Below, piece by piece: positions 63,003 through 64,000 of a stretch of 64,000 nucleotides of DNA. The stretch comes from Candidatus Devosia phytovorans. Lineage in GTDB: Bacteria > Pseudomonadota > Alphaproteobacteria > Rhizobiales > Devosiaceae. The notes under the pieces are model-generated. The model searched no databases. It saw nothing but the letters and a program-made list of their open reading frames with translations, and was not told where the DNA came from. The first letter of the stretch is position 1. The number at the start of each line of letters is the position of its first letter. Position numbers and translations under genes: made by a program. The stretch spans positions 3,105,001 through 3,169,000 of the forward strand of contig CP119312.1 of the NCBI GenBank assembly GCA_029202405.1, given 5' to 3'.

Positions 63003-64000
63003 CTATCCGGTCCGGCGTTCGCGCTGCGCTGGCGGCGCTGCGGTTGCCCGTTCGACCAGATAGGTCGGCACGATGATCTCGTTTTCCGTCACGGCCTGGC
63101 TGCCGAGGATGGCAACGAGCATTTCTGCAGCAGACCGGCCGGCGTCGAACACCGGCTGGCGAATGGTGGTGAGGGCTGGCGTCAGGTGCCGGGCGTGAAA
63201 ATTGTCGTCGAAACCGACGAGCGTGACATCTTCAGGGACGCGCCGGCCGTGGTGCTTGAGGGCCAGCAGGGCACCGGCGGCGATATCGTCGTCGCCCGCC
63301 AGGACTGCGGTGATACCGGGGTGGCTGGCCAGCATGTCGGCGATGGCGGCAAAGCCGAACTTCTCCGAATATTGGCCATGGACGATATGGAGATCGGACA
63401 GGGACAGTCCATAGACAGGGAGCGCCGCCTCGATGCCGGCGAGGCGGCTGCGCGTGTCGCGATACTCGAGCTGGCCCGACAGGTAGGCAATGTTGCGGTG
63501 GCCCAGATCGAGTACGTGCTGCACGGCCAGCGCGGCGCCTCCCGCGTTGTCGATCAATACCGCGCCGCTCGCTATGGCATTCTCGTTGCTGCCGATCACG
63601 ACAACTGGAATAGAGGCCTGGCGCAGGATTGCGACGACGTCGCCACGAATGGGATGCTCAAGATAGAGCACGAGGCCGTCGCAGGAGCGATCGACCAACT
63701 CGATGATGGCGCGCGATTCTTCCTCCTGGCTGGCAAAGCCGGACGAGACCACGAGCGACTTTCCGGCCTTGCGGCAAGCGGCCTGAATGCCGCCAACCAT
63801 GTCGGCATAGAAGGGCGTGCCGACATCGACGACAACACTACCGATCATGTTGGAGCGGTTAGAGCGCAAGGCCTGGGCGAGTGTATTGGGCCGATAGCCG
63901 AGCTCAGTAATGGCCTGCTGGATGGCGCGGCGCTTCGCGTCGGAGACATAGCCGTTGTCGGCTATGACCCGGGAAACCGTCGAGCGGGAGACGCCCGCGC
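63003..64000 (-). CDS. LacI-family transcriptional regulator, 5' partial
   Basis: The frame stays open to the right edge, so the first few residues are missing. The visible N-terminus AGVSRSTVSRVIADNGYVSD is the LacI helix-turn-helix, with the hinge RPNTLAQALRSNRSNMIG after it. The effector domain (DVGTPFYADMVGGIQ, VLIDNAGGAALAVQH) resembles sugar-binding members. It is transcribed toward the importer genes and probably controls them. A start at 63869 would remove the DNA-binding domain and is rejected. Confidence 0.93.
   Translation of the reverse strand, partial: AGVSRSTVSRVIADNGYVSDAKRRAIQQAITELGYRPNTLAQALRSNRSNMIGSVVVDVGTPFYADMVGGIQAACRKAGKSLVVSSGFASQEEESRAIIELVDRSCDGLVLYLEHPIRGDVVAILRQASIPVVVIGSNENAIASGAVLIDNAGGAALAVQHVLDLGHRNIAYLSGQLEYRDTRSRLAGIEAALPVYGLSLSDLHIVHGQYSEKFGFAAIADMLASHPGITAVLAGDDDIAAGALLALKHHGRRVPEDVTLVGFDDNFHARHLTPALTTIRQPVFDAGRSAAEMLVAILGSQAVTENEIIVPTYLVERATAAPPAQRERRTG

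Noticed and set aside
61166..63076. 636-codon plus-strand open frame antisense to the binding-protein gene
   Set aside because: Shadow of a clear family 5 binding protein.
63003..63869. LacI gene starting at the ATG at 63869
   Set aside because: The frame continues upstream into a clear LacI helix-turn-helix up to the window edge, so this ATG is internal.

Overview
The window is a GC-rich, gene-dense stretch of an alphaproteobacterial chromosome. A Tad pilus locus, CtrA-type boxes, a cycM-like cytochrome beside pheA, a Bmp-type nucleoside transporter and many ATGA/GTGA start-stop overlaps point to Hyphomicrobiales, most likely Devosia or a close relative. That placement is an inference from gene content; there is no rRNA or other marker here. 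About 67 protein genes are supported. Two are cut by the window edges: a LOG-family gene at the left and a LacI-family regulator at the right. I saw no tRNA, rRNA, CRISPR array, transposase or phage gene.

Layout. 1-6.9 kb: housekeeping genes (LOG protein, prephenate dehydratase, membrane-anchored cytochrome c, 2-hydroxyacid dehydrogenase, YqaA/DedA-like membrane protein, a MarR-GNAT fusion with a perfect operator palindrome, M17 aminopeptidase). 7.0-18.3 kb: a Tad/Flp pilus locus in three units, namely tadD (+), a long minus-strand block flp-cpaA-cpaB-cpaC-cpaE-cpaF-tadB-tadC, and a plus-strand block of a pilus N-domain protein plus two TadE/G pseudopilins. A full CtrA-type box lies before tadE and one-mismatch boxes lie before cpaB and tadD. 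18.4-19.5 kb: HAD hydrolase and glyoxalase-like protein. 19.5-32.8 kb: a nucleoside uptake and salvage operon read leftward: BMP lipoprotein-type binding protein, ATPase, two permeases, cdd, punA, deoC, a double-domain aldehyde dehydrogenase, a DUF433/DUF5615 toxin-antitoxin-like pair, deoA, deoB, upp. The transporter brings nucleosides in; Cdd, PunA and DeoA release bases and sugar phosphates; DeoB and DeoC yield glyceraldehyde-3-phosphate and acetaldehyde; the dehydrogenase probably oxidises the acetaldehyde; Upp recovers uracil.

33-37.7 kb: an orphan CoxG-like protein, then the least understood part of the window: a three-gene plus-strand operon encoding a TelA-like coiled-coil protein, a single-pass membrane protein (DUF6384-like) and a coiled-coil protein with a glycine-rich tail. 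37.8-39.5 kb: SDR oxidoreductase, divergent HxlR regulator, VOC protein. 39.6-43.4 kb: ferric-siderophore ABC importer with an internal terminator after the binding-protein gene. 43.5-45.1 kb: copper/cytochrome-oxidase assembly operon (DUF2946-like, PCuAC, Sco). 45.2-48.3 kb: LysR regulator, TauE/SafE exporter, secreted protein. 48.4-52.2 kb: two-gene ABC exporter with one degenerate ATP site. 52.3-57.2 kb: DUF1624 membrane protein, RecQ, small proteins, 3-methyladenine glycosylase, GNAT. 57.2-64 kb: oligopeptide/oligosaccharide ABC importer under a LacI-type regulator.

Two related palindromic elements (39561-39677 and 48318-48365) and one REP-like palindromic pair (37672-37794) sit in intergenic gaps. 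Many long open frames antisense to real genes are artefacts of the high GC content and were left out.
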